Part shown: positions 17,944 through 26,505 of the stretch, piece after piece
Numbering within the stretch: position 1 is the stretch's first letter
Layout: each line of letters begins with the position of its first letter
From: Caldilineaceae bacterium bin34
GTDB lineage: Bacteria > Chloroflexota > Anaerolineae > Caldilineales > Caldilineaceae
Assembly: GCA_002238555.1 (NCBI GenBank)
Contig: MPMO01000003.1
Coordinates: 98,796 to 162,795, forward strand
DNA length: 64,000 bases
Direction: 5' to 3'
The notes under the pieces: generated by a model
The model's database searches: none
Told to the model about the DNA's origin: nothing
Seen by the model: the letters and a program-made list of their open reading frames with translations, nothing else
Program-made: the position numbers and the translations under genes

Positions 17944-20148
17944 TCATTGGAACGTCTCGCGCTTCAGTTTCATGAGTTGTACGATGACGTCGCCTGCCTG
18001 CTCGTCCAAGAGCAGAATCATGAAACCTCGTTCGAACTCCTGCAGGGTTCCGACGATGACACGCGACGGTCCCAACGCCGTGCCCAGGCGATCGCGCAAG
18101 CTGATGATCCGATTGCCCGTCCGTTCGTACATCATGTTCAGGAACGGTTCGAAGAACTGATCCGCATCCGTTTCGACCTCGCCGTCGGATTGAGCGCTGC
18201 CACTGTCCGGCGGCAGCATTTGCCGGGGGGAAACAAAGACAAAGTCCCATGCGGGGTAGTTGAAGAAGGCGAGGGACGCCCCGTCCACATCCGGTCTCCG
18301 GTCCGCATCTTCGTCCTGTACGGTGGCTATGTACACGCGGTTGGTGTTGACGGCATAGAGGAGCACGCCCCACGTGAATTCCTGAATGTTGACTTGCGGC
18401 AACGCCTTGGAGACCTGCGACGGGCACCCGAACTCCTGATGGGCTTCAAACTCTTCAAACAGTTCCTGGAAGGCCTCGTGCAATTGGAAGTCGGTGCAGA
18501 CGTCCCGCCACGACTGCGGAGTCGGGGTTGGGGTCACCGTGGCAGTCGGCGTGGCGGTATGGGTCGGCGTGGCCGTGGGGACCGGTGTGGCGGTGGCGGT
18601 CGGTTCGGGCACAGGGGACACCACGCTCACCGGCTCCAGCAGATCCGTATCCTGGATCTGGACCACCGAACCGGACACCCAGCCTCTGGTACCCGCCTGT
18701 CCCGTCAGCTGGCTCAGATCCACTTCCCACCAGGACTTGGTCGCATCGTGTCCTGTCAGCCTCAGGACTGTGTCGAACCGCTGCTTGGACACCACTGGAT
18801 ATTCGATGCCGGGGCCGGAACGAATATTGATCCCCTCCTGGGCCTGGACCACAGCCATCGGCTCGGCGGTACCGGTCGGGGTGTTTCGCGGCAGGATCGG
18901 CGCGGCTGGAGGTTTTGGAAGATCCGGTGTCGCGGACTGGTTCCTGGTGGCATCGTCCCCGTTGGTTCCGCCGGTACCCGTCTGCGCGTTAGGGGTTTCC
19001 ATTTCGGTAGGGAGGGTGCCTGTGGAGTTTGTGCGTCCGCGGTCCAGCGGAACTGCCGTGACCACCAGGACGATGACGGCGAGCGCGAGCACCAGCCCCA
19101 GCGCCGGGCTCCAAGGCGATGTCAGCGGCCCTGAGGTTCGCGACCAAACTCTCCGAAGAAGCGACTGGGGGTCTGGTTCCACCTTAAGCTGGGGCGACGT
19201 GGCAAGGTGCGGCATGGTCTGAGTCTCGGAATCTTCCCGGTCCCCTGCCAGATCAAACGGGCCGATGTCGGTGCTCGCGCCGATCTCGGTCAGCTGGTCC
19301 GCCAACTCGGCTGCGGTCTGAATGCGATGCCGCGGATCCTTGGCCAGGCACTTGGTCAACAGCTCGAGGAGTTCCCTTGGCAGCGTGACCTGCTGCAGAT
19401 CCACGTTTTCCGGGTCGAAATCGACATTGACCTGGCTGTACAGCACTTCGGATGTGGAACCGCCGAAGAGCGTTTTGCCAACCACGCACCGGTATAGCAC
19501 GGATGCCAGGGCATAGACATCCGCCCTGCGGTCCACCGGCACGGCACCGGAGCACTGTTCGGGCGACATGTAGGAAGGAGAACCCACGGTGCGGCCGGTG
19601 GCTGTCAGTTCCGGCGTATCGACGGCCGAGGCGATCCCGAAATCCGTCAGCAACGGCACGAACGGGTAGTCGAGCGAAGCAATCTGAATGTGGTGCTCGT
19701 CGTACAGCGTGGACGGCCGCATCAGGATGTTGCTGGGTTTCACATCCCGATGGACCAGTTGTTCGCGATGGGCGTAGTCCAAGGCCCGGGCAATCGGTGC
19801 CAGGAGGACACAAACCTCCGCAAAATTGAGTTGGCCGACCCGACGAACCATTGATTCCAGCGTTTCCCCATAGACCAATTCCATCGCCAGGTAGCCGGCG
19901 TTGAATTCCGTAAACTCGCCTACCTGATAGGTTTGGACGATGTTGGGGTGGGACAATCGGCTGGCGATCTGGATTTCCTGCCGAAAACGCTGCTGCACAG
20001 TCTCGTCGGAACTGGGCAGCATGACTTTCAACGCGACGCTGCGCGCGTTGACCGCGTCATAGGCTTGGTAAACTGTCGAAGCGCCGCCGCTCCCGATCTG
20101 GCGGGAGATGTGGAAGCGTCCGATGCGCTGGCCTACGAAAGACTGCAC
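17944..20148 (-). CDS. Transmembrane Ser/Thr protein kinase with extracellular SH3-like domain
   Basis: Hanks-type kinase of 734 residues. I chose GTG 20148 because AAGGG lies about 6 bases before it; a TTG at 20175 adds nine residues. Cytosolic kinase domain: GSGGAS glycine loop, VALK lysine (K41), HRDVKPSN (133-140), DFG (169-171), SPEQC (195-199). A juxtamembrane linker is followed by one transmembrane helix (about 347-366). Outside are a Thr/Asn/Pro-rich linker, a bacterial SH3-like domain (about 431-499, NIRSGPGIEYPVV), a Thr-Pro repeat linker (about 515-544) and a C-terminal sensor-like domain I cannot name. All catalytic residues are present, so it should be active. It is divergent from an FHA/winged-helix gene, its likely partner. 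Confidence 0.93.
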   Translation of the reverse strand: MQSFVGQRIGRFHISRQIGSGGASTVYQAYDAVNARSVALKVMLPSSDETVQQRFRQEIQIASRLSHPNIVQTYQVGEFTEFNAGYLAMELVYGETLESMVRRVGQLNFAEVCVLLAPIARALDYAHREQLVHRDVKPSNILMRPSTLYDEHHIQIASLDYPFVPLLTDFGIASAVDTPELTATGRTVGSPSYMSPEQCSGAVPVDRRADVYALASVLYRCVVGKTLFGGSTSEVLYSQVNVDFDPENVDLQQVTLPRELLELLTKCLAKDPRHRIQTAAELADQLTEIGASTDIGPFDLAGDREDSETQTMPHLATSPQLKVEPDPQSLLRRVWSRTSGPLTSPWSPALGLVLALAVIVLVVTAVPLDRGRTNSTGTLPTEMETPNAQTGTGGTNGDDATRNQSATPDLPKPPAAPILPRNTPTGTAEPMAVVQAQEGINIRSGPGIEYPVVSKQRFDTVLRLTGHDATKSWWEVDLSQLTGQAGTRGWVSGSVVQIQDTDLLEPVSVVSPVPEPTATATPVPTATPTHTATPTATVTPTPTPQSWRDVCTDFQLHEAFQELFEEFEAHQEFGCPSQVSKALPQVNIQEFTWGVLLYAVNTNRVYIATVQDEDADRRPDVDGASLAFFNYPAWDFVFVSPRQMLPPDSGSAQSDGEVETDADQFFEPFLNMMYERTGNRIISLRDRLGTALGPSRVIVGTLQEFERGFMILLLDEQAGDVIVQLMKLKRETFQ

Positions 20149-20388
20149 GGGTACCCTTGACTTCCAGGGGTGCAAGAGCAGCCGCGCGACATTGTCAGGC
20201 GAACCTCGAGCGGCTCGCCGACACGGCTACCAAGCCACCTGTTGACCGCCAACAACATTCCGTACACAATAGGGTTGGTCAGGAGGCAAGACCGGTCAAG
20301 CGTTCGGCAGTCTAGCATATGGCAGACGGCCTGGACGGCGCGGTTGTGACAGTGCCCCAAACCGGCACTTGCCCAGTGGGAGGGACGG

Positions 20389-21054
20389 ATGTCTTTCAAG
20401 GTTCACGGAAAGCTGGTCTGTCTGGACGGGCCCAGCAGCGGCCAGGAGGTGGTTCTGGGCGAAGGCACGAGCATTGTTGGCCGGGCTCCCAACTGCGACA
20501 TTGTGCTGGATGACAAGTTCGCGTCGCGTCAGCACGCCATGATCGATCGTCTGGATGGCCAATACCTGGTGCGCGACATTGGCAGCAAGAATGGGATTTC
20601 GGTCAACCAGTACCGACTGTCCCGGGACGAATCGGTGGTCCTGACGGATGGCGCGGCCGTCACCTTCGCCAATACCCGGTTCCGGTTTGAGGATCCGGCA
20701 GCGACGATGACCAACCTGAGTCTGGAGAAGTCCGAGACCGCGCCGGTACTCCGACTGCACGAGGCCAGTCGTCATGTGCTCATCAATGGTGTGCCCCTAA
20801 ATCCTCCGCTAAGCCTGAAACAGTTCGATCTGTTGTGTCTGCTGCATGACAGGCTGGGCCAAGCGGTTAGCAAGCACGAGATTGCCAGCGCCGTGTGGCC
20901 GGAGGAAACCGACGGCGTGGCGGACAGCAACGTGGATCGCCTGGTCAGCCGGGTCCGTTCGCGGCTTGCGGACGCCACCGGCGGAAACCAATTCATCGAA
21001 ACTGTACGCGGTTTTGGATTCCGGATGCTGGATCCCGACGGTAACGGGAAGTAG
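20389..21054 (+). CDS. FHA domain / winged-helix transcriptional regulator
   Basis: This 221-residue protein starts at ATG 20389 behind GGGAGGGACGG. Residues 1-105 form an FHA (phosphothreonine-binding) domain with GRAPNCDI, SRQHAMI and IGSKNGISVN, the expected ligand loops. Residues about 118-215 form an OmpR/PhoB-type winged helix (LSLKQFDLLCLL ... NVDRLVSRVRSRL ... IETVRGFGFRM). No receiver or BTAD domain is present. The divergent neighbour is a Ser/Thr kinase, so a phosphorylation-controlled transcription factor like mycobacterial EmbR is the natural reading, although EmbR has its DNA-binding domain first. It precedes the mobA-like/xdhC group, which it may regulate. Confidence 0.9.
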   Translation: MSFKVHGKLVCLDGPSSGQEVVLGEGTSIVGRAPNCDIVLDDKFASRQHAMIDRLDGQYLVRDIGSKNGISVNQYRLSRDESVVLTDGAAVTFANTRFRFEDPAATMTNLSLEKSETAPVLRLHEASRHVLINGVPLNPPLSLKQFDLLCLLHDRLGQAVSKHEIASAVWPEETDGVADSNVDRLVSRVRSRLADATGGNQFIETVRGFGFRMLDPDGNGK

Positions 21055-21094
21055 GTCCGGGGAGCGACTGGACAGCGGGCCGTCCGGTTCCACC

Positions 21095-21739
21095 ATGCAA
21101 CCATCCATCTTGCCGGCAACGACCGCAAGCACCTTGCCTGTTCTGGTCATGGCGGCGGGCGCTTCCCGCCGCATGGGGCGCCCCAAGCAGTTGCTGCCCC
21201 TTGGGACCGGCACTATCCTGACAACGGTCGTCGATACACTGTTGGCTGCCGGCTGCACTCCTGTGGTGTGTGTGTTGGGGGCCTCGGGCACCCAAGTGGC
21301 GGCTGCGCTGACCGGCCTGTTGGTCGAAACCGTGTACAACCCGGACTGGGACACCGGGGAAATGCTCAGTTCCGTCCAATGCGGTCTCCGCCACCTGTCG
21401 CGAACGGATATCCATCCCGGATGCCTGGTTGCCCTCGGTGACCAGCCGGGCTTGACCCCTGCCACGGTGCGGGCCTTGATTGGCACGGTGGCCAACAATC
21501 CGGATCGGACGGTGTTCTGCAGCCACGGCATGCGACGACAGCATCCCATCTACCTGCCGGTGTCACTGTGGCCGCGCATCTGCGAGCTGCCGGTCTCCAG
21601 TACGCTACGGGTCGTGACGGGCGATCCGCAACTGCCGGTCGCGTACGTAAATGTGGATTCGTTTAACGACTTCCGTGATCTGGACACGCCGGAACAGTAT
21701 GATTCCTACCGCGCTCAGACGATGTCAGACACCGGGTGA
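21095..21739 (+). CDS. MobA/MocA-like nucleotidyltransferase for molybdenum cofactor
   Basis: Transfers CMP or GMP to molybdopterin during maturation of xanthine dehydrogenase/CO dehydrogenase-type enzymes. ATG 21095 gives 214 residues; the longer upstream frame lies inside the FHA gene and is a shadow. Near the start is LPVLVMAAGASRRMGRPKQL, the nucleotide-binding signature with the KQL seen in the CMP-transferring MocA type. ALGDQPGLTP is the metal-binding motif, and HPIYLP follows near residue 150. It is 3 bases from the following xdhC gene, and XdhC proteins work with MocA-type enzymes. Confidence 0.88.
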   Translation: MQPSILPATTASTLPVLVMAAGASRRMGRPKQLLPLGTGTILTTVVDTLLAAGCTPVVCVLGASGTQVAAALTGLLVETVYNPDWDTGEMLSSVQCGLRHLSRTDIHPGCLVALGDQPGLTPATVRALIGTVANNPDRTVFCSHGMRRQHPIYLPVSLWPRICELPVSSTLRVVTGDPQLPVAYVNVDSFNDFRDLDTPEQYDSYRAQTMSDTG

Positions 21740-21742
21740 TGC

Positions 21743-22072
21743 ATGACAGGTTCCCTGTATCCGAAGCTCCAGCAGTTGATTGACGATGGTAACACGGTCG
21801 CCATGGCGACCATCACGATGGTGAAGGGCTCGGTTCCCAGGGAAGTGGGGGCGAAAATGCTGATTCATCCAGCCGGGCTCCACGTTGGCACGGTCGGAGG
21901 GGGATGCGGTGAGGCGGACGTGATTCGAGCTGCCCTGGACGTGATCAAGGACGGGGAACCCCGCACCGTGCGCGTGGATTTGACCGAAGACATTTCCATG
22001 GACAGCCTTGGTGTCTGCGGCGGGATCATGGATGTTTTCATTGAACGCTGTGGTTCGGCGGATGCCGGATAA
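21743..22072 (+). CDS. XdhC/CoxI-type N-terminal domain protein
   Basis: Molybdenum-enzyme maturation factor domain. The 109 residues hold the XdhC_CoxI domain: ATITMVKGSVPREVGAKML, HVGTVGGGCGEADV with its conserved cysteine, and LGVCGGIMDVFIE. The Rossmann half found in full-length XdhC is absent from this frame and is supplied by the gene at 22319-23101. It starts 3 bases after the nucleotidyltransferase stop, so the two are translationally linked. Split xdhC genes occur in some bacteria, so this is not necessarily a broken gene. Confidence 0.85.
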   Translation: MTGSLYPKLQQLIDDGNTVAMATITMVKGSVPREVGAKMLIHPAGLHVGTVGGGCGEADVIRAALDVIKDGEPRTVRVDLTEDISMDSLGVCGGIMDVFIERCGSADAG

Positions 22073-22151
22073 CGGACCGCTTTCGCGTTGTGGGCTTGGG
22101 TGGTTTCCGGTCCTCGGGCCGTTGCTGGGCACCGCATACAAACCGAAGCCG

Positions 22152-22188
22152 GGCAGCGCGCTGCCGAAACCGGGCTGGGCGCCCAGCC
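22152..22188. repeat. Two adjacent perfect GC-rich palindromes
   Basis: GGCAGCGCGCTGCC (22152-22165) and GGCTGGGCGCCCAGCC (22173-22188) are perfect palindromes 7 bases apart, inside the 246-base gap between the two xdhC-family genes. In RNA they would form two strong hairpins. No T-run follows, so they are not a classical terminator. They could be a REP-like element, an mRNA-stability hairpin, or part of an inserted sequence. Confidence 0.6.
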
Positions 22189-22318
22189 GCGCCTGCGCAC
22201 CGTGGATGAGACCAAACAGGAAGGTATGCAACGGGGATTTGGCTGACGCCGCGTGCCGGCCCCAACACGCTCTCGAAATCCTTCTCCGTTCCCGTCGGGC
22301 GCCGACGATTTGATTGGC

Positions 22319-23101
22319 ATGGATCTGTCCCTGCTCCAGGAACTGAATCGAGCATTGCGCGGACGCAAGCCGGTCGCCGTGGTCACATTGACCCGTGGAG
22401 AATCCGCAACCGGGATGTCGGTGGGCGAGCAGTGCCTTGTCGATCCTGCCGCCGGCGCCGCATCGATGGGCCCACTCCGGTTGCCCGGGGCGATTGCAGG
22501 ACAGGTGTTGGAGATCATCTCCGGCCGGGAAAGCAAGGCACTGCACATCCGGACCAAGGAGTGGGAGGGCGACCTGTTCGTTGAGGTGCATGCCGCACCT
22601 TCCCACCTGCTCATTGTGGGTGCCGGGCACATAGCCGTGCCGCTGGCCAGCATGGCAAACCTCTGTGAATTCCAGGTGACCGTGCTGGATGATCGTCCGC
22701 AATACGCCAACCAAATCCGGTTTCCCACCGCCGATCAAGTTCGGGCCGCGCCGTTGGTGCCGACCCTCCAAGCCATGCGGAACGCCGGGCAGCTTGATCG
22801 GCACACGAGTGTCGTGCTGGTCACCCGAGGACACCAGCACGATGTTGATTGCCTGACCGAACTGATCGGGGACGACCTGGCCTACATCGGCATGATTGGA
22901 AGCAAGCGACGGATACGCGCTGTGTGGGAACTCCTGGAGTCGGAGTACAACCTGGACCGTTCCCTGTTCAACAAGGTACACGCGCCCATCGGACTGGACA
23001 TTGGCGGCAGGACTCCGGCCGAGATTGCAGTGGCCATCCTAGCGGAAATCATCATGGTGCACTACCGGGGACCACAAGCCGCGATGAGCATGCGGGGCTG
23101 A
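22319..23101 (+). CDS. XdhC family protein with Rossmann domain
   Basis: Maturation factor for molybdenum hydroxylases; XdhC proteins bind the cofactor and protect it before insertion. ATG 22319 gives 260 residues. The first 90 look like a diverged CoxI-type domain (LLQELNRALRGRKPVAVVTL). The rest is the XdhC Rossmann domain: HLLIVGAGHIAVPLA near residue 100, VLDDRPQYANQ, VVLVTRGHQHD, YIGMIGSKRR, and the tail HAPIGLDIGGRTPAEIAVAI. No gene for a molybdoenzyme large subunit is visible in the window, so the client enzyme must lie elsewhere. Confidence 0.9.
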   Translation: MDLSLLQELNRALRGRKPVAVVTLTRGESATGMSVGEQCLVDPAAGAASMGPLRLPGAIAGQVLEIISGRESKALHIRTKEWEGDLFVEVHAAPSHLLIVGAGHIAVPLASMANLCEFQVTVLDDRPQYANQIRFPTADQVRAAPLVPTLQAMRNAGQLDRHTSVVLVTRGHQHDVDCLTELIGDDLAYIGMIGSKRRIRAVWELLESEYNLDRSLFNKVHAPIGLDIGGRTPAEIAVAILAEIIMVHYRGPQAAMSMRG

Positions 23102-23351
23102 CAACCGGTTTCCTCGCGGTGCCCACCCGAGATGCTCCTGCGCTATGGGAGGCACCAGGCATCGAGCACGCCTGGAGCAAATTCCCAAGGGGGTTTTGCT
23201 ATGCGAAATGTTCGGTGCGACCGGCGGCCTGGCTACTTGAACGCATGACTGTCGCGTGCCAGCCTGAAGATGCACTCCTGGCATTGCATGCCAGGGTCCG
23301 AGACTTGCTTGTCGGCGGCGGCCTTCCCAGTGCGAGGGGCAGTATGGGATC

Positions 23352-24110
23352 TTATGCGAACGGTGCCGGGACCTCTTCGAAGTGTCGGTAGGTGTCTTCG
23401 CCGCGTACCAGGATTGCCTTCCAGCTCTTGCCGTGCGAGTTGTCTTCCGTCTGCTTGATCCAGGTCGGAACGTATCGCAGCGTAAGGCCGCAGCGTCGCC
23501 GCGTCGAGTGGTTCGGCAGGGAGCCGTGGATGAGGGTCCCGTCGTGGATCGACATCTGGCCTGCCCGCAGCTCCAAGTTCGCTGCGGTGGCGGCCTGGTC
23601 CGGCGACACCGATACCTCCTGGTTGATGCTTAGGAGATTGCCTGCCTGTTCGGCCTGCCCGTGTTCCAGCAGCCCCAGATCGTGGGAACCCGGGATCACC
23701 TGCATGCAACCGTTTTCCACATCGCTGTTGTCGACCGCGTACCACGCAGTCACCGCCAGCGGCGGTTCAAGACCCCAGAACGTCACGTCCTGGTGCCATG
23801 CAACGTAGGACTCGCCCAACCTGCCTTCGCCGTACTTGTTGAAGAAATGCGTGGCCAGCAACAGGATGTTGGGGCCAATCAGACCCTCAATGCAGTCGAG
23901 AATGGTCTCGTTGGTGGCCAACCGCCAAATAAATTCTTCCTCGAAGTGATAGTCGATGAGCTCAATCTGGGCCCGTTCACGGCCAACGTGCTGTTCCATC
24001 CGGTCGAACTCGGAGGCGTGCTGCGACGCCTCCTGCGTTCCGACCACGTCGATGGCATTCAGGAAGCCGTCGCGCTTGTATCTGGTGATCTGTTCTTGTG
24101 TCAGAGCCAT
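23352..24110 (-). CDS. Phytanoyl-CoA dioxygenase (PhyH) family protein
   Basis: Fe(II)/2-oxoglutarate-dependent oxygenase of unknown substrate. ATG 24110 gives 252 residues beginning MALTQEQITRYKRDGF, the typical PhyH opening. The iron site is visible as WHQDVTFW (His-x-Asp, near residue 107) and a distal His in LIHGSLPNHS. The 2-oxoglutarate-binding Arg is probably in RRRCGLTLRYVP. The PGSHD segment is also typical. It converges on the second xdhC gene and lies downstream of the chelatase gene on the same strand. Family members hydroxylate very diverse compounds. Confidence 0.9.
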   Translation of the reverse strand: MALTQEQITRYKRDGFLNAIDVVGTQEASQHASEFDRMEQHVGRERAQIELIDYHFEEEFIWRLATNETILDCIEGLIGPNILLLATHFFNKYGEGRLGESYVAWHQDVTFWGLEPPLAVTAWYAVDNSDVENGCMQVIPGSHDLGLLEHGQAEQAGNLLSINQEVSVSPDQAATAANLELRAGQMSIHDGTLIHGSLPNHSTRRRCGLTLRYVPTWIKQTEDNSHGKSWKAILVRGEDTYRHFEEVPAPFA

Positions 24111-24237
24111 GACGCATGACCTCGTCTCAATCTTGCGGGATGCGCGATCGTAGCACTCCCCAGTGGTTTGTGCATTCGGATTGTCCGCGCTCCGGCCTCC
24201 GAAGGCCACACTGCGCAACGAGCCGGAGGGCGGGCGG

Positions 24238-26306
24238 TTAGTCCATGATTTCCTGTACCGTCTGCAGGAGTGTCTCGGCCTTCAGTGCCGGCAGGTTGTA
24301 GCACTGGGCGTGCAGACTGTCCGCCAAGGTTTGAGCCAGGCCCCGGTCAAAGGCGGAGTGCTCCATGTTCACCACTACGGACTTGATTTCGGAGTGGACA
24401 TAAAGTTCCGCAATCTTCAACGCCTCCTCCTGCGCCGGCTGCCCGGTCATGCTGACATTGCCGGCACCGTCCGTCAGCAGAATCATCATGGGCTGGGTCT
24501 TCGGTTCGCGGCGGCGCACGTTCTCGAACACGCGCCAGGCCACGTACAAGCCGCTGCTGAGGGGAGTCTTGCCCCCCACCGGCAGATCAACCAGGGCCTT
24601 CTGTGCCAATTCGACGCTGCTCGTTGGCGGCAGCACGACACGGGCCCGGTCGCGCTGGAAGACCACCAGCCCTACCTGGTCGCGCCGTTGGTAGGCGTCC
24701 ACCAGCAAACTGAAGATGGCGCCCTTGGTGGCCTCCATGCGTTCGCTGGCCGCCATTGACCAGCTGGCGTCCACAACGAACAAAATGAGATTGCCGGTGC
24801 GTCTGACCCGGATCTTGCGGTGCAAATCGGTCATCTTCAGTTGGAGCGCCAGACTGTTGTCGATGTCGGCCGCGCGCCGGCGCTTCTGATGCGGTGCCGC
24901 CGCCCTCAGCGTGGCATCGAACGCAATATCCTCAGGGCGGTCCCCGGCCGGAATCGCCCGTATGTACCGGCCCCGTTTCCGGTTGGTGCGGGAATACGAA
25001 CGCTTGCCTGCCTTCTCCCGGGTCACCTTGTCCAGCGGCGAGGTGACCTTCTGCATGTCGAACTGCTCTCCGACCTCCACCCGTTTCTGGGTACCGGCCT
25101 TGTCTCCGGACGACGAACTCTGGGGTTGACTGTCATCGGGCTGAAGGTAGTTGCCTTCGCCTTCCTGCTGTTCGTCAACTACGCCCGAGTCATCGTCCGT
25201 TTCACTTTTTTTTCATCGGCGGACTGGGTGCCTTCGACATCCTCGGTCGCCAGTTCATCGCTGTCGACCATCTGTTGGGCCTGGGCTTCCGCCTCCTCCA
25301 AATTCTTCTGCAGATGGTCCGGATGCAGTCCCGCCTCCATGAAGGGTTGCTTCTTCATGCGGTGCGGAAGCGCCAATTCGGCAGCGTAGTGGATGTCGCG
25401 GGCGGTGATCTGCCGACGACCCTCGAAGGCCGCCTGTGCGCACGCCGTCTTGAGGATAACGATGTCGGCTCTGTGTCCGTCCACGCTGAAGTTGGTGGTC
25501 AGCGCAGCGATCGTGTACAGGTCCCGATCGGTGTACTCCACTTCGTGGTAGCACCGGCGAGCAGCGATGACCTGTTCTCCAAGCGACGTTTCCCTTTCCT
25601 TCCACTCGGACACGAAACCGTCCGGGTCCAGGTCGTATTCCAACCGGCGCTGGAGTATGGCGACTCGTTCCTCGGCATCCTCGATGCCGGTCACGTCCAC
25701 GGCATGGGCAAACCGATCCAACAACTGGGGCCGCAGGTCACCCTCCTCAGGGTTCATGGAACCAATCAGGACGAAACGCGAGGGGTGCTGCACGCTGATG
25801 CCTTCGCGCTCCACCGTGTTCACCCCCATGGCCGCGGAATCCAGCAGCAGATCCACCACGTGGTCATCCAGCAGATTCACTTCGTCCACGTACAGGATCC
25901 CCCGGTTGGCGGCGGCCAGCACCCCCGGTTCGAAATGTTTTTGGCCTTCCTGGATGGCCTTCTCGATATCCAGGGTGCCCACCACGCGATCTTCGGTTGC
26001 ACTCACTGGCAGGTCCACAAAAGCGGTGGTTCTTTCCACCGTGGGCGTCGATGCCAGGTTCGGTAGTTCACGGCACTGGAAGCAAAGTTGGTCGGACCGC
26101 TCCGGATTGCAGCTGAAAGGACAGTTGGCCACGGCCGTGATGGGAGGGAGCAACGCGGCCAGGCCACGCGCAGCCGTGGATTTAGCCGTGCCGCGTTCGC
26201 CTCGGATTAGGACACCGCCAATCTGCGGATTGATGGCGTTCAGAATCAGGGCCCGTTTCATGCGGTCCTGACCGACAATGGCGGTTAAGGGATAGGTGGT
26301 GTGCAT
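24238..26306 (-). CDS. chlD: Mg/Co-chelatase medium subunit (ChlI-ChlD type), joined by a -1 frameshift
   Basis: AAA+ and VWA subunits of the metal chelatases inserting Mg or Co into tetrapyrroles. The first frame (26306-25179) encodes 375 residues: AAA+ domain with GERGTAKST (Walker A), YVDEVNLLDDHV (Walker B), IGSMNPEEG (sensor 1). It stops just after an A8 run. The second frame (open from before 25206 to 24238) encodes an acidic linker, then a VWA domain with the MIDAS motif DASWSMAAS, a T in GGKTPLSSG and the D in LLTDGAGN. A -1 shift at codon 367 gives one 689-residue protein, the normal ChlD length. Without the shift, a ChlI-like protein ending VKRTMTRA is made. A sequencing slip in A8 is the alternative, but a seven-A run would create a stop at once. 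Confidence 0.88.
25136..25188 (-). promoter_or_regulatory. Stem-loop downstream of the slippery site
   Basis: In the mRNA, TCGGGCGTAGTTG (25188-25176) pairs with CAACTAC (25153-25147) and, after a 5-base bulge, GCCCGA (25141-25136): 13 base pairs closing a 22-base loop. The zero-frame TAG lies inside the 5' arm. The stem starts 17 bases after the slip site, longer than the usual 5-9 base spacer, so its stimulatory role is probable but not certain. Confidence 0.6.
25206..25213 (-). promoter_or_regulatory. A8 slippery site for -1 ribosomal frameshifting
   Basis: On the coding strand, eight A's follow GATG and precede GTG. In the zero frame they read GAA AAA AAA GTG, so both decoding sites hold AAA (Lys) and can re-pair one base back. 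After slipping, the ribosome reads AGT GAA ACG and continues into the ChlD half. A run of eight A's is conspicuous in such GC-rich DNA. Confidence 0.75.
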
Positions 26307-26400
26307 CGGGCACTTCCGGTTGGCGGGTTCAAAACGGTTGGCTCGCGCAATCCGACGCGGTTCGGTTCCCGTCCCCGCGTCCGCAACGCAGAGCGCAGTA

Positions 26401-26442
26401 TATAATCAGATTCGCCATCGAAACCCAAAGCGCTTTGGGTTT
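26401..26442 (+). promoter_or_regulatory. -10 box with 22-bp perfect palindrome just downstream
   Basis: TATAAT at 26401-26406 is a perfect -10. From 26421 to 26442 runs a perfect palindrome with left half AAACCCAAAGC and right half GCTTTGGGTTT, where an operator would overlap the early transcribed region. Its core AAAGCGCTTT resembles LacI-family operators. The right half could also pair with the following CAACCC, giving two exclusive hairpins. It lies in the divergent gap between the chelatase gene and the ECF sigma gene. Confidence 0.6.
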
Positions 26443-26505
26443 GCAACCCGTTGCTGCCGTGCGGCGTAGATAGAACAGACCCTCCTTCGAATTCGACCGG
26501 GCCCC

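Noticed and set aside
23277..23295. Hairpin CCTGGCAT/ATGCCAGG as a terminator between convergent xdhC and PhyH genes
   Set aside because: Good 8-bp stem but no T-run on either strand, so it was not called.
22849..23391. Plus-strand frame of 180 codons after xdhC
   Set aside because: Starts inside the XdhC gene in a shadow phase and the part beyond it has no coding features.
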